DNA of 64,000 bases from Rhizobium sp. N324 (GTDB taxonomy: Bacteria > Pseudomonadota > Alphaproteobacteria > Rhizobiales > Rhizobiaceae): the NCBI RefSeq assembly GCF_001664485.1, contig NZ_CP013630.1:3227001-3291000 (forward strand). Direction: 5' to 3'. Below are positions 8,034 through 20,175 of the stretch, one piece after another. The translations under genes and the position numbers were made by a program. Every line of letters begins with the position of its first letter. Positions within the stretch are counted from its first letter, which is position 1. Below the pieces are notes generated by a model that made no database searches, was not told the DNA's origin, and saw nothing but the letters and a program-made list of their open reading frames with translations.

Positions 8034-8327
8034 TCAGCCGAGCGAACCGATGAGATCCCGATAGGCCGCTTCCGGAAAGGCCTTCAGCGTCTCGGTCCGG
8101 ACATTGCCGCCCATGGCGAGCGACAGCGTAAAATGCGCCATCACCGCGTCATCGGGCGCCTCGCAGACGGCAACCATGTCATGCCCGCCCATCGTCAGAA
8201 AGAACTGGTTGAACGAGCCGCCGACACCGGCGAGCAGTTTCTTCGCCGCGTCCAGCCTCTTTGTCGAGTCGCGAACATTGCGGATGCCCTGATCCGTCCA
8301 ATCGATCAAAAGGATGTAAGTGGTCAT
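8034..8327 (-). CDS. GYD domain-containing protein
   Basis: This 97-residue protein matches the GYD domain family: MTTYILLIDWTDQGIRNVRD at the start, then GGSFNQFFLTMGGHDMVAVCEAPDD and a C-terminal RTETLKAFPEAAYRDLIG. The domain is a ferredoxin-like alpha/beta fold related to dimeric ABM-type proteins, with no assigned activity. The ATG at 8327 has GGAGG a few bases upstream. It lies alone between the DUF930 pair and rpoD on the minus strand. Confidence 0.92.
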   Translation of the reverse strand: MTTYILLIDWTDQGIRNVRDSTKRLDAAKKLLAGVGGSFNQFFLTMGGHDMVAVCEAPDDAVMAHFTLSLAMGGNVRTETLKAFPEAAYRDLIGSLG

Positions 8328-8481
8328 GTCGCACCTCCTGACGGAGGATCGGCCGACAGGTACACATCGACCTCGCTCGCGCGTCGCGATCGATCCCTTC
8401 CCCCGTGGGCCGGATTATAGTCCTGTCACCAGGGAGGGACAAGAAAGCCGCCGCGATCATTGGTACTAATTACAGCAAAGC

Positions 8482-8508
8482 AAAAGCCGGGCGCAGGGCC
8501 CGGCTTTT
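8482..8508 (-). terminator. Rho-independent terminator of rpoD (possibly bidirectional)
   Basis: AAAAGCCGGG and CCCGGCTTTT form a perfect 10-bp stem with a 7-base loop, 22 bases after the rpoD stop. The A/T tails at both ends mean it could work in either direction. Confidence 0.85.
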
Positions 8509-8530
8509 CCAATCAGAACGGCGTCGAAAC

Positions 8531-10588
<2,058 letters not shown>

Positions 10589-10803
10589 TTATATCGTCGC
10601 CTTCCTGACGCTATCCAATCTCGCTACGGTGAATGGGCCGTCTCAGGGCCTGACGCGTCGCTCGCGCCGCCCTCGAATCACCTTTGCCCACCTAACGGGA
10701 TGACATTTAAAGCCTGATTAACCACGATCGCCGGCACCGGACAGCAAAGCTTTTTTTGCTTTTGGATTTCCGGCCATGGTTGCGCGATCCGCCTTGACCC
10801 AGT

Positions 10804-10830
10804 TCACCGTTTCAACAAGTCGAACGGTGA
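10804..10830. promoter_or_regulatory. Inverted repeat in the rpoD upstream region
   Basis: TCACCGTT (10804-10811) and AACGGTGA (10823-10830) are perfect inverted 8-mers with 11 bases between them, about 220 bases before the rpoD start. There is no T-run on either side, so an operator is more likely than a terminator. The rest of the 470-base gap between rpoD and the GFA gene shows no open frame that I can support. Confidence 0.45.
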
Positions 10831-10897
10831 TTCCCACATTTTTTGTTCTCGTCAAGCTTTTCCAGAAAAAAAGCTCACGAATCATCGGAAAAAGCCT

Positions 10898-10906
10898 TAT
10901 CCACAG
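10898..10906 (+). promoter_or_regulatory. Consensus DnaA box upstream of rpoD
   Basis: The 9-mer TTATCCACA matches the classical DnaA box exactly. It lies about 310 bases before the rpoD start, on the non-coding side of the gap. One box alone can occur by chance, so its function is uncertain. Confidence 0.4.
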
Positions 10907-11058
10907 GCTTTGAACCGCGGCAGCGATTGCGAAGCCTTATTTAAGATGCGGCGAACAAAAGACAAGGGCAGCAAGGATTTTGCCCTCAGCGCCGGTTGTT
11001 CGCGCCATTTTTGCAGTCCTATCGTTGTGGTGTTCGCCTCTGTCCGGACGAATATTGG

Positions 11059-11406
11059 CTACTTTGCCTCGCCATCATAGGCCGTCACCTTCAACGCGCC
11101 GAGATCGACCGCGGGAATGCAGCGCAGATTGACCGAGGCCATGGCCGCGCCATTCGGGCCGACCCCTTCGCCGAACGGCGCAATGCCGCAATTGGCGCAG
11201 AAGTGATGCCGGATCACATGCCGGTTGAAAGTATAGGTCGAGAGATCCTTTTCGGGCGTCTTCAGCACCAGCTTGTCGCGCGGCACGAAGGCCAGAAGCC
11301 CGCCCCGCCGGCGGCAGAGCGAACAGTTGCAGTCCAGCGCTTCGGTGAATTCGCCTTCGACCTCGTAGGCGACCTTGCCGCAATGGCAGCTTCCTTCATA
11401 GAGCAT
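11059..11406 (-). CDS. GFA-family (glutathione-dependent formaldehyde-activating-like) protein
   Basis: This 115-residue protein has the zinc-binding cysteine pattern of the GFA/CENP-V fold. The motifs are GSCHCGKVAYEV at the N-terminus, DCNCSLCRRRGG near residue 26, and HHFCANCGIAPF near residue 68. The founding member was reported to help formaldehyde react with glutathione, but most relatives have no proven activity. The start at 11406 lies 11 bases after the tdh stop on the same strand, so it is probably the last gene of a kbl-tdh-GFA transcript. Confidence 0.93.
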   Translation of the reverse strand: MLYEGSCHCGKVAYEVEGEFTEALDCNCSLCRRRGGLLAFVPRDKLVLKTPEKDLSTYTFNRHVIRHHFCANCGIAPFGEGVGPNGAAMASVNLRCIPAVDLGALKVTAYDGEAK

Positions 11407-11416
11407 GTCTTCCTCC

Positions 11417-12454
<1,038 letters not shown>

Positions 12455-12484
12455 ATCTGTATCCCTTGGTCAGTGCCTGTTTCG

Positions 12485-12623
12485 GCCCCTCATCCGCCTG
12501 CCGGCACCTTCTCCCCGCAGGCGGGGCGAAGGGGACAAGCGGCGACCTCTCCGTCCCCACCATCCTCTCGCAGGGCACGTCCCCTCGCCCCGTTTACGGG
12601 GAGAGGGTTAGGGTGAGGGGCAG
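12485..12623. repeat. RIME-type intergenic repeat between kbl and tdh
   Basis: This 139-base element opens with CCCCTCATCCGCCTGCCGGC and closes with GGGTTAGGGTGAGGGGC. It has two internal palindromes (CTCCCCGCAGGCGGGGCG and CCTCGCCCCG...CGGGGAGAGG). The two-palindrome layout is that of the Rhizobium intergenic mosaic elements. If transcribed within the kbl-tdh mRNA it would form two strong hairpins. Confidence 0.8.
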
Positions 12624-12631
12624 CCTCATTC

Positions 12632-13819
12632 TCAAATCACACCCAGTTCCCGCCCCGCTTCCGCAAAGGCCGCAATCGCCCGCTCGACATCCGCCCTGGA
12701 ATGCGCTGCCGACATCTGCGTGCGGATGCGGGCCTGGCCTTTCGGCACCACCGGGAAAGAAAAGCCGATCACGTAAATGCCCTTCTTCAGCATCAACCCC
12801 GCCATGTCCTGGGCAAGCTTGGCATCGCCGAGCATGACCGGGATGATCGGATGGCCTTCGCCGGCGAGCGTGAAGCCAAGCTTCGTCATCTCGGTTCGGA
12901 AGAGATCGGCATTGTCGGAAAGGCGCTTGCGCAAGGCATCGCCATTTTCGATCAGGTCGAACACTTTCAGCGAGGCGGCGGCAATGACCGGCGCCAGCGT
13001 GTTCGAGAACAGATAGGGCCGCGAGCGCTGACGCAGCCATTCGATGACCTCGGCTTTCGCCGAAGTATAACCGCCCGAGGCGCCGCCGAGCGCCTTGCCG
13101 AGCGTGCCGGTGATGATGTCGATCCGCCCCTCGACGCCGCAATGTTCGGGCGAGCCGCGGCCGTGCCTGCCGACGAAGCCGACCGCATGGCTGTCATCAA
13201 CCATGACCATGGCGCCATATTTCTCGGCGAGATCGCAGACGCCGCCCAAATTGGCGATGATGCCGTCCATCGAGAAGACGCCGTCGGTGGCGATCAGCTT
13301 GAAACGGCTGCCTTCGGCTTTCTTCAATTCCTCTTCCAGCGCCGCCATGTCGTTGTTGGCGTAGCGGAAGCGTTTGGCCTTCGAAAGCCTGACACCGTCG
13401 ATGATCGAGGCGTGATTCAGCGCATCCGAGATGATCGCATCCTCTTCGGAAAGCAGCGTTTCGAACAGACCGCCATTGGCATCGAAACAGGAGGAATAGA
13501 GGATCGTGTCTTCCATGCCGAGGAAGGAGGAGATGCGCGCTTCGAGCTGCTTATGCTCTTCCTGCGTGCCGCAGATGAAACGCACCGAGGCCATGCCGTA
13601 GCCATAGCGGTCGAGCGCCTGCTTGCCGGCCTCGGCCAGTTCCTCGTTGTCGGCAAGGCCGAGATAATTGTTGGCGCAGAAATTCAGCACCCGCTCGCCG
13701 GTCGAAATGGCAATTTCGCCTGCCTGCTTGGAGCTGATCACTCGCTCGGATTTATAGAGGCCGGCATCCTTCAGCGCCGAAATTTCGGCACTGAGATGGG
13801 AGAGAAATGGCGAGGTCAT
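12632..13819 (-). CDS. kbl: 2-amino-3-ketobutyrate CoA ligase (glycine C-acetyltransferase)
   Basis: This 395-residue fold-type I PLP enzyme cleaves 2-amino-3-ketobutyrate with CoA to glycine and acetyl-CoA. Characteristic segments are [30 protein letters not shown], the glycine-rich [19 protein letters not shown], and the PLP lysine in [16 protein letters not shown]. Length and ends fit the family exactly. It starts with ATG at 13819, 97 bases after recQ on the same strand. It precedes tdh, the enzyme that feeds it. Confidence 0.98.
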   Translation of the reverse strand: MTSPFLSHLSAEISALKDAGLYKSERVISSKQAGEIAISTGERVLNFCANNYLGLADNEELAEAGKQALDRYGYGMASVRFICGTQEEHKQLEARISSFLGMEDTILYSSCFDANGGLFETLLSEEDAIISDALNHASIIDGVRLSKAKRFRYANNDMAALEEELKKAEGSRFKLIATDGVFSMDGIIANLGGVCDLAEKYGAMVMVDDSHAVGFVGRHGRGSPEHCGVEGRIDIITGTLGKALGGASGGYTSAKAEVIEWLRQRSRPYLFSNTLAPVIAAASLKVFDLIENGDALRKRLSDNADLFRTEMTKLGFTLAGEGHPIIPVMLGDAKLAQDMAGLMLKKGIYVIGFSFPVVPKGQARIRTQMSAAHSRADVERAIAAFAEAGRELGVI

Positions 13820-13916
13820 GCGCGGCCCTTCCTGATGTTTTTTATAGCTTCCGGGTTAGCATATCGCCATCGGCTTGTCTTGTTCAGCGCTGGGCCGAAG
13901 ACATCGGTCGGCCCGC

Positions 13917-15782
13917 TCAGCCGTCCTGGGCCAGGATGATCTCCAGGAACGCATCGCCATAACGCTCGAGCTTCGCCTGGCCGACGCCCGATATGGCAAG
14001 CAGCTCCTTGCGGCTCCTTGGCTTCTCCGTGGCAAAGGCGATCAGCGTCGTATCGGGGAAGACGACATAGGGCGGCACGCCGAGCGATTTGGCAATCGCC
14101 ATGCGCTCGGCCCGCAGCGCCTCGAACAGAGCGCCGTCGGAGCCCGACAGTCCCGATTTGCGCTCGCTGCGCTCCGCCTTCTTCGTGCGCCGTTCGGAGG
14201 CCGGCCGGTCCTTGCGGAAGAACACCTGCCGCTCGTGCTTGAAGACAGCGCGCGCCTCCGGCTCCAGCTTCAGTGCCCCGTAAGCCTCGTGATCGACCCG
14301 GACCAGCCCCATGGCAAGCAGCTGGCGGTAGACGGATTGCCAGGTGCGCGATGGAATATCCTTGCCGGCGCCGAAAACAGGCATATCGGCATGGCCGAAA
14401 CGCTCGGTCTTTTCGTTGACATTGCCGACGAGCACATCGATGACGTGGCCCGCACCGAAACGTTCGCCGGTGCGATAGATCGCGGCGAGCGCCTTGATCG
14501 CCGCCTCCGTGCCCTCCCAGGTCTCGACCGGCTTCAGGCAGGTGTCGCAATTGCCGCATTGTCCGGCATGCGCCTCGCCGAAATGCGCAAGAATCGCCTG
14601 GCGGCGGCAGGAAGCGGTCTCGCAGATCGCCAGCAAGGCGTTGAGCTTGGCGCGCTCGACCCGCTTGATCTCAGCGGCGGCACCGCCCTCGTCGATCATC
14701 CGGCCGCGCTGGATGACATCGGCCATGCCGTAGGCCATCCAGACCTCGGACGGCAGACCGTCGCGGCCGGCGCGCCCCGTCTCCTGGTAATAGGCCTCAA
14801 CGGAACCCGGCAGGTCGAGATGGGCGACATACCGCACATTCGGTTTGTCGATGCCCATGCCGAAGGCGACGGTGGCGACGAGGCAGAGGTTCTCCTCTTT
14901 CAAAAAGGCATCCTGATTGGCGTCGCGAACCGCCCTGTCCATGCCGGCATGGTAGGCAAGCGCACGCACGCCCTGGCCGTTCAGCCATTCTGCCGTATCC
15001 TCGACCTTGGCGCGCGACAGGCAATAGACGATGCCGCTGTTTCCCTTGTGGCCGGACAGGAAGCGCAACAGCTGCTGACGCGGCTGGTCGCGCTCGACAA
15101 TTTCGTAAGCAATGTTCGGACGGTCGAAGCTGGTGGTGAAGATCCGGGCAGCGTCGAGCCCCAGCCGCTCGATGATGTCGTCGCGCGTATGCGGATCGGC
15201 CGTCGCCGTCAGCGCCACGCGCGGCACGCCCGGATATTGCTCGCCCAGCTGGCCGAGCGCGCGATATTCCGGCCGGAAATCATGGCCCCATTGTGAGACG
15301 CAATGAGCCTCGTCGATGGCAAACAGCGCGATCTTCTCGTTGGCGATCAGCTCGCGAAAACCATCAGTGAGGATGCGCTCGGGCGTCACGTAGAGAAGGT
15401 CGAGCCGGCCCGCCGAAAGCGCGCGGCGGACCTCGACGAACTCCTCGCGCGACAGCGACGAATTGAGCGCGGCCGCCCGGATGCCGAGCTGCTTCATCGC
15501 CTCCACCTGATCGCGCATCAGCGCAATCAGCGGCGAAACGACAATGCCGACGCCGTCACGGCAGAGTGCCGGGATCTGGAAGCACAGCGATTTGCCCGCG
15601 CCTGTCGGAAAGAGCACCACGGCATCGCCGCCTGACACCACATGCTCGACCACCTGCTGCTGCTTGCCGCGGAAAGAGGAATAGCCGTAGACCTGCTTGA
15701 GAATATCGAGCGGCGCTCGGCCGGCGGAAAACAACGCATCGGAGGCGGAAAAGCCCGGTTCGTTCCGTTCGGTCTGCGGCAT
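13917..15782 (-). CDS. recQ: ATP-dependent DNA helicase RecQ
   Basis: This 621-residue 3'-5' helicase of recombination and fork repair carries Walker A in [21 protein letters not shown] in [20 protein letters not shown] and the SF2 motifs [11 protein letters not shown] and GRAGRDG. It also has the RecQ zinc cysteines C-x16-C-x2-C-x2-C type ([20 protein letters not shown] then CDTC) and a C-terminal HRDC domain ending [18 protein letters not shown]. Its ATG at 15782 shares bases with the dnaG stop (TGATG), so translation is probably coupled to dnaG, which is not a usual recQ arrangement. Confidence 0.98.
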   Translation of the reverse strand: MPQTERNEPGFSASDALFSAGRAPLDILKQVYGYSSFRGKQQQVVEHVVSGGDAVVLFPTGAGKSLCFQIPALCRDGVGIVVSPLIALMRDQVEAMKQLGIRAAALNSSLSREEFVEVRRALSAGRLDLLYVTPERILTDGFRELIANEKIALFAIDEAHCVSQWGHDFRPEYRALGQLGEQYPGVPRVALTATADPHTRDDIIERLGLDAARIFTTSFDRPNIAYEIVERDQPRQQLLRFLSGHKGNSGIVYCLSRAKVEDTAEWLNGQGVRALAYHAGMDRAVRDANQDAFLKEENLCLVATVAFGMGIDKPNVRYVAHLDLPGSVEAYYQETGRAGRDGLPSEVWMAYGMADVIQRGRMIDEGGAAAEIKRVERAKLNALLAICETASCRRQAILAHFGEAHAGQCGNCDTCLKPVETWEGTEAAIKALAAIYRTGERFGAGHVIDVLVGNVNEKTERFGHADMPVFGAGKDIPSRTWQSVYRQLLAMGLVRVDHEAYGALKLEPEARAVFKHERQVFFRKDRPASERRTKKAERSERKSGLSGSDGALFEALRAERMAIAKSLGVPPYVVFPDTTLIAFATEKPRSRKELLAISGVGQAKLERYGDAFLEIILAQDG

Positions 15783-17788
15783 CAGTGGTTCGCCGCCCCT
15801 TTGACGCGGCCGGAGAGCACGCCGAAGCCGTCGATGATTGCCTCCTGGTTCTCAAGCCGCACACCTTCGAAATGCACTTCCTGTTGCGCCCGCATCAGCT
15901 GAACGATCGCCTCGCCGTCGCCGGCTTCGGTCGCCAGCGCAATCTCGCGTTCGAGTTCCATTTTCTGCCGGCGCAGTGCCTTTGCCCGTTTGTGGAAGGC
16001 GAGCGCCTGGCGATACCCCTCACGCGCATCCTCCATCGCCGCCTCCTCGGTCGCCGTCCAGAGTCTGGCATTGCGCACCTGCTGGTCGAGGCTCTTGATC
16101 AGCGGACCGAAGCCCTCGAATTCCAACCTTTCGGTCAGATATTCGCGCGTCAGATGCGGGCCGGCGACGGCAGCCGCTGCCCCAAGCACAGCCGACCAGA
16201 GCTGCTTCAACTCTCGGCTGTCATAATCGATCGCGGCGATCTCGTCATAATCGTCGATCATCAGCGACGGATGATTGACGATGGTGAGCGCCAGCACGCT
16301 TTCGCGCAGCGCCGTATTGTCCCGGTGGCCGCGCACCGGGCCTGAGCGGGCGAGCCGGTCGGAAATAAGGCTGGGGCTTTTCGGCCCTGCCTTACCCGCA
16401 TTGTCGCGGCCCGCCCGGTAATTGCCATTGCCATTGAAGCCGCGGCGCTCGCCATTGTTGCGGTTCTGGAACTGAGGCTGGAAGAAGGCGTTCAGCCGGT
16501 CGCGAATATCCTGCTGGTAGTGACGGCGCACATTCTCGTCGGCGATGACGGCGACCAGCTGCTTCAGCCGCGCCTCGAGTTCGGCGCGTGCCTCGGGCGT
16601 GTCGAACTTGCCGGTATTGATCTCACGGCTCCACAGCATCTCCGACAGCGGCTTTGCCTGGCTCATCACCTTGTCGAAGGGCGCGCGGCCGTCATCGCGC
16701 ACCAGATCATCCGGGTCCTTGCCATCCGGCAGAAGCGCAAAGCGGACGGAACGGCCGGGCTTCAGATGCGGCAGCGCCAGTTCGGCGGCGCGATTGGCGG
16801 CGCGGATGCCGGCGCCGTCACCGTCGAAGCAGAGCACCGGCTGCGGCACCATCTTCCAAAGCAGCTCGAGCTGGTTTTCGGTGAGCGCCGTGCCGAGCGG
16901 CGCGACGGCATTCTCGATGCCCGCCTGATAGAGCGCGATCACATCCATATAGCCTTCGACGGCGATGATGGTGCCGCTGGCATTGTCGTCCTGCTGATCG
17001 CTACGGCCCGGCCCCTGGATGGCGCGGCGGGCGCGGGCGAAATTATAAAGGACGTTGCCCTTGTGAAAGAGTTCCGTCTCGTTGGAGTTCAGATATTTCG
17101 CCGGCGCATCCGATGACATGGCGCGGCCGCCGAAGGCGATCACCTTCTCCCGCGACGAGAGGATCGGGAACATGATGCGGTCGCGGAAACGATCATAGGA
17201 AACCGGCACGTTTTCATGAACGACCAGGCCGCAGGCCTCGATCTGTTCTTTCAGCACGCCCTTGCCGGCCAGAAATTCCTTCAGCGCATTGCGGCTGTCA
17301 GGGGCATAGCCGAGACGGAAGGTTTCGATGGTGCGCCCGGTCAGCCCGCGGTCGCGCAGATAGGCGCGCGCCCTCGCCCCATTCGCCGTCTGCAATTGAT
17401 CCTGGAAAAATTGTGTCGCCATCTCCATGACGTCGATCAGCGAGCCGCGTTCCTTCTCGCGCTTCTCCATCACAGGATCGGCAAGCGGCATCGGAACGCC
17501 GGCCATATCGGCGATCTGCTGCACCGCCTCGGGAAAGCTCAAGCCCTCCAGCTCGGTAAGGAAGCGGAAATGGTCGCCCGTGACGCCGCAGCCGAAGCAG
17601 TGATAGCGGCCCTTCCGGTCCTCGCAGTGGAAGCTCGGCGATTTCTCGCCGTGGAACGGGCAGCAGGCCCAGTAATCGCCACGTGACACGTTGGTCTTGC
17701 GCTTATCCCAACTGACACGGCGCGCAATCACGTTCGAAATCGGAACGCGGTCGCGAATATCATCGAGAAAGGTGTTGGAAAAACGCAT
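15782..17788 (-). CDS. dnaG: DNA primase
   Basis: This 668-residue primase makes RNA primers at the replication fork. The N-terminal CHC2 zinc finger reads [19 protein letters not shown] followed by YHCFGCG. The TOPRIM region has [16 protein letters not shown] (catalytic Glu) and CFDGDGAG (metal-binding Asp residues). The helicase-binding C-terminus (from about residue 480) is present. It starts at ATG 17788 with GAGGT upstream. The downstream recQ start overlaps its stop. yqeY lies upstream and rpoD farther downstream on the same strand, as in the classical primase-sigma block. Confidence 0.99.
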   Translation of the reverse strand: MRFSNTFLDDIRDRVPISNVIARRVSWDKRKTNVSRGDYWACCPFHGEKSPSFHCEDRKGRYHCFGCGVTGDHFRFLTELEGLSFPEAVQQIADMAGVPMPLADPVMEKREKERGSLIDVMEMATQFFQDQLQTANGARARAYLRDRGLTGRTIETFRLGYAPDSRNALKEFLAGKGVLKEQIEACGLVVHENVPVSYDRFRDRIMFPILSSREKVIAFGGRAMSSDAPAKYLNSNETELFHKGNVLYNFARARRAIQGPGRSDQQDDNASGTIIAVEGYMDVIALYQAGIENAVAPLGTALTENQLELLWKMVPQPVLCFDGDGAGIRAANRAAELALPHLKPGRSVRFALLPDGKDPDDLVRDDGRAPFDKVMSQAKPLSEMLWSREINTGKFDTPEARAELEARLKQLVAVIADENVRRHYQQDIRDRLNAFFQPQFQNRNNGERRGFNGNGNYRAGRDNAGKAGPKSPSLISDRLARSGPVRGHRDNTALRESVLALTIVNHPSLMIDDYDEIAAIDYDSRELKQLWSAVLGAAAAVAGPHLTREYLTERLEFEGFGPLIKSLDQQVRNARLWTATEEAAMEDAREGYRQALAFHKRAKALRRQKMELEREIALATEAGDGEAIVQLMRAQQEVHFEGVRLENQEAIIDGFGVLSGRVKGAANH

Positions 17789-18460
17789 TTATACCTCTTG
17801 GCCAGCCTCCATATAAGCTGCTTTGCCGCTCCACGCCACGAAACTTGTCATGAAAACCCGCTATTCACAGGCAAGTGCACCCGTCCCCGGTCGCGTCGGT
17901 TATCCAATCAAAAACGCGTTATCGCCCCCTGCGACAGGGTGCGACATTATTGCCGTTCAAGCGCTGAAATTCAACCGCGGCAATTGTCTCGGCAAGAGTG
18001 GCGATCTCTAATTTCGCCAGATTTAATCATTTTAAAACAGGCGCTTATCTGACGCATCGATGGCGCAGCTTTATCCCGGCGCTGCCATCCTAGCCTTCGC
18101 TTCGAAGCCTCCAAAAACGACGTTTTCGGCAATCATTATTTTTTTGTAATTTGAATAAGCCGCCGCCCCGCAATAGGTTCGATCTCAACAAAGCGATCCC
18201 CGAGCGAAGCACCATCCCTACCCCCGGCGCCGCTTCGCAAGGGTGCCTTTGCAAATACCCTCCGGCTTGGGCCTCGGCCCTGCGTTTGCCGGCGGAAGCA
18301 AAGAGCAAGAAGGCAGGAGCGCCCCCAGCTCCTGCCTTCTTAAATTTTAGCTTCCCCTGATACAAATTCCCTTTTGAAATTAACTGATTATTGACAAAAC
18401 CGTTGACAGGCGACGCTTGCGTGAAAGAAGTATGCGCCGAACTCCCTGGACGCCCTCCAC
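17789..18460. other. Long non-coding gap between dnaG and the next gene
   Basis: These 672 bases separate two divergent genes and should hold the dnaG promoter on the minus strand. I find no supportable protein. The right third contains the strong hairpin listed separately. Two copies of TTGACA (18391-18396 and 18403-18408) stand before the 18461 gene, but I see no good -10 element at standard spacing. Confidence 0.5.
18307..18341. terminator. Strong hairpin, possible terminator of an unseen transcript
   Basis: AAGAAGGCAGGAGC and its exact complement form a 14-bp stem around a 7-base loop (GCCCCCA). The plus-strand 3' side continues AAATTTTAG; the minus-strand 3' side continues GCTCTTTGCTT. 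No annotated gene ends here on either strand, so it may close a small RNA or be another intergenic palindrome. Confidence 0.5.
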
Positions 18461-19348
18461 ATGGCCTTTACCGCTGAAACTCTTGCAGCAGACGATCGAT
18501 TTCTCGCTGCGATCCTGCATTGCGCCGATCAGATGCTTTCGATCTATCGTGAGAGCCCGCGCATCGCCTCGATTTTCGCCGCGCAGCAGCGCTGGCTGAT
18601 GGCCCATGCCGGCTTTGCGCTTCATTACGGCGATCCCGACGACGGCAGGAGCGGCCTTTATTCCGGCCGCTTCATCGATTTCGCGGTCAGGAACGACATC
18701 GCCAGCCGCAATACGGCGGCGGCCTTCATGCAGGAAATGCTGGCCTATCGTTTCCTGCGGCCGGTTCCCGGGCCTGACAAGCGCACGCGCTATCTGGAGC
18801 CCACGGAAACCGCCGAGCAGCATTTCACCCGATGGCTCCTCGCCCATCTGATGATCCTCGACAGCCTCGACGGCGGTCAACGCGCCGGCAAGGTCACCGC
18901 CGATGCCTCGGCGATGATGGCCGCGATCCAGCCGCGGATCGCCAAGGCGATCATCGGCAGCGAACGGGTGCGCAACCCTGGCCCCACCTTCAATCTCTTC
19001 AACTGGGCAAATACCGGCGGTCTGGTAATGGACTACCTGATCTCGCGCCTGCCGGAATTTCCCCGGGGGGCCGAACGCGTCGCGGTCGGCCCCCTGTCGC
19101 TCAGGGAAATCCGCGAACAGTTCATGATCTCCAACACGCACCTGAAGCGGCTGCTGACGCAGGCAGCGGCCATGGAGAGCGTCGGCTGGACAGGCCCCTC
19201 CCGCAAGGGCGATTTCTGGCTGTCGCGCCGTTTCATTCTCGAATACTGGAATTATCAGGCGGCGAAATTCGCCATCATCGATGCCGCGGCCGAAGCGGTG
19301 CTCGGGCCTGCGGTCCTGGACGAACCGCAGGCAAGACGCGTCGTCTGA
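18461..19348 (+). CDS. Hypothetical protein with two winged-helix-like regions
   Basis: I do not recognise this 295-residue protein firmly. Two stretches look like DNA-binding winged helices. The first (about residues 80-125) has AAAFMQEMLAYRFLRPVPGP followed by a charged turn DKRTRYLEPTETAEQHF, the shape of a MarR wing. The second (about residues 205-250) reads LSLREIREQFMISNTHLKRL, then a hairpin KGDFWLSRRFI. There is no signal peptide or membrane segment. It stands alone between dnaG and yqeY on the opposite strand. A duplicated MarR-like regulator is the best guess. The ATG at 18461 has no strong Shine-Dalgarno. Confidence 0.6.
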   Translation: MAFTAETLAADDRFLAAILHCADQMLSIYRESPRIASIFAAQQRWLMAHAGFALHYGDPDDGRSGLYSGRFIDFAVRNDIASRNTAAAFMQEMLAYRFLRPVPGPDKRTRYLEPTETAEQHFTRWLLAHLMILDSLDGGQRAGKVTADASAMMAAIQPRIAKAIIGSERVRNPGPTFNLFNWANTGGLVMDYLISRLPEFPRGAERVAVGPLSLREIREQFMISNTHLKRLLTQAAAMESVGWTGPSRKGDFWLSRRFILEYWNYQAAKFAIIDAAAEAVLGPAVLDEPQARRVV

Positions 19349-19354
19349 GCCGGC

Positions 19355-19459
19355 TTAAAGCGCGTCGCGATTTTCCAGATTCGCTCCTTGCGCTTTAACC
19401 CTTTATTTTGATGCATGTCGTTGTCCCGGAACCGCTGCACACTTCCGGGCGACATGCAT
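19355..19459. repeat. Composite palindromic repeat between two genes
   Basis: Two hairpins lie side by side. TTAAAGCGC (19355-19363) pairs with GCGCTTTAA (19390-19398). ATGCATGTCG with TCCCGGA (19411-19430) pairs with TCCGGG and CGACATGCAT (19444-19459). The second reappears in part at 1019-1038. It fills the gap between the convergent hypothetical gene and yqeY and may also end transcription. Confidence 0.7.
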
Positions 19460-19911
19460 TAGCTCAGCAGTTCCTTGACGGTCGCCGACGCCTTGGCGAA
19501 ATCCATCTGGCCGGCATAACGCTCCTTGAGCGCGGCCATCACCTTGCCCATGTCCTTGGCGCCGGCAGCACCGGTCTCGGCGATGATCGCCGACACATTG
19601 GCGCGCACTTCGCTGTCCGAAAGCTGCTTCGGCATGAAATCTTGAATGACGGTGATTTCGGCACGCTCCTTGGCGGCGAGCTCCGGCCGCGAGTTCTCCT
19701 CGTAGATCTTTGCCGATTCGTCGCGCTGCTTCACCATCTTGGCGAGGATCTGCAGGATCTCGTCGTCGCTCGCCTGCTCCTTGCCGGTGCCGCGATTGGC
19801 GATATCGCGATCTTTGACCGCGGCCTGAATCAGCCGGACGGTGGAAAGCCGCTCCGCATTCTTGGCCTTCATCGCCTCTTTCAGCTGGGTGGCGAGTTGA
19901 TCGCGCAGCAT
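19459..19911 (-). CDS. GatB/YqeY domain-containing protein
   Basis: This 150-residue protein matches the YqeY family, which resembles the tRNA-binding tail of the GatB amidotransferase subunit. Diagnostic parts are LKEAMKAKNAERLSTVRLIQ near the N-terminus, the central QRDESAKIYEENSRPELAAKE and the C-terminal KDMGKVMAALKERYAGQMDF. The ATG at 19911 has AGGAG about eight bases upstream, better placed than a GTG three codons earlier. YqeY genes often sit beside dnaG and rpoD; here dnaG follows after an intervening gene on the other strand. It is divergent from carA. The exact biochemical role is not established. Confidence 0.95.
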   Translation of the reverse strand: MLRDQLATQLKEAMKAKNAERLSTVRLIQAAVKDRDIANRGTGKEQASDDEILQILAKMVKQRDESAKIYEENSRPELAAKERAEITVIQDFMPKQLSDSEVRANVSAIIAETGAAGAKDMGKVMAALKERYAGQMDFAKASATVKELLS

Positions 19912-20175
19912 GGTCTTCACTCCTGTTTTGATGCCGCTTCATAAACCACGCTGATGCGGCGGATCAAATAAATTGCGCGGTCGCCGCGATAAAGCGCAGG
20001 AAAACGGCGGCAATCCCGGTTACAAAGATTGACGCTCAGCGATTGCGTGGCTATTTACCGCCACCTGCACCAAAATTCGTGATCAGGCCTGAAGCGCGCG
20101 GCATAGCCGTGCCCACACGCCTGCGAGATCAAATGGCGACGAGCGCGGCAACGCGCACCGACCGCCGGAAACGGG

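Noticed and set aside
8341..8480. Possible small gene between GYD and rpoD
   Set aside because: No frame with start, Shine-Dalgarno and sensible composition was found; only the rpoD terminator is supported.
18090..18365. 91-codon minus-strand frame in the dnaG upstream gap
   Set aside because: No Shine-Dalgarno, unusual Lys/Ala/Gly composition, and it runs through a perfect hairpin.
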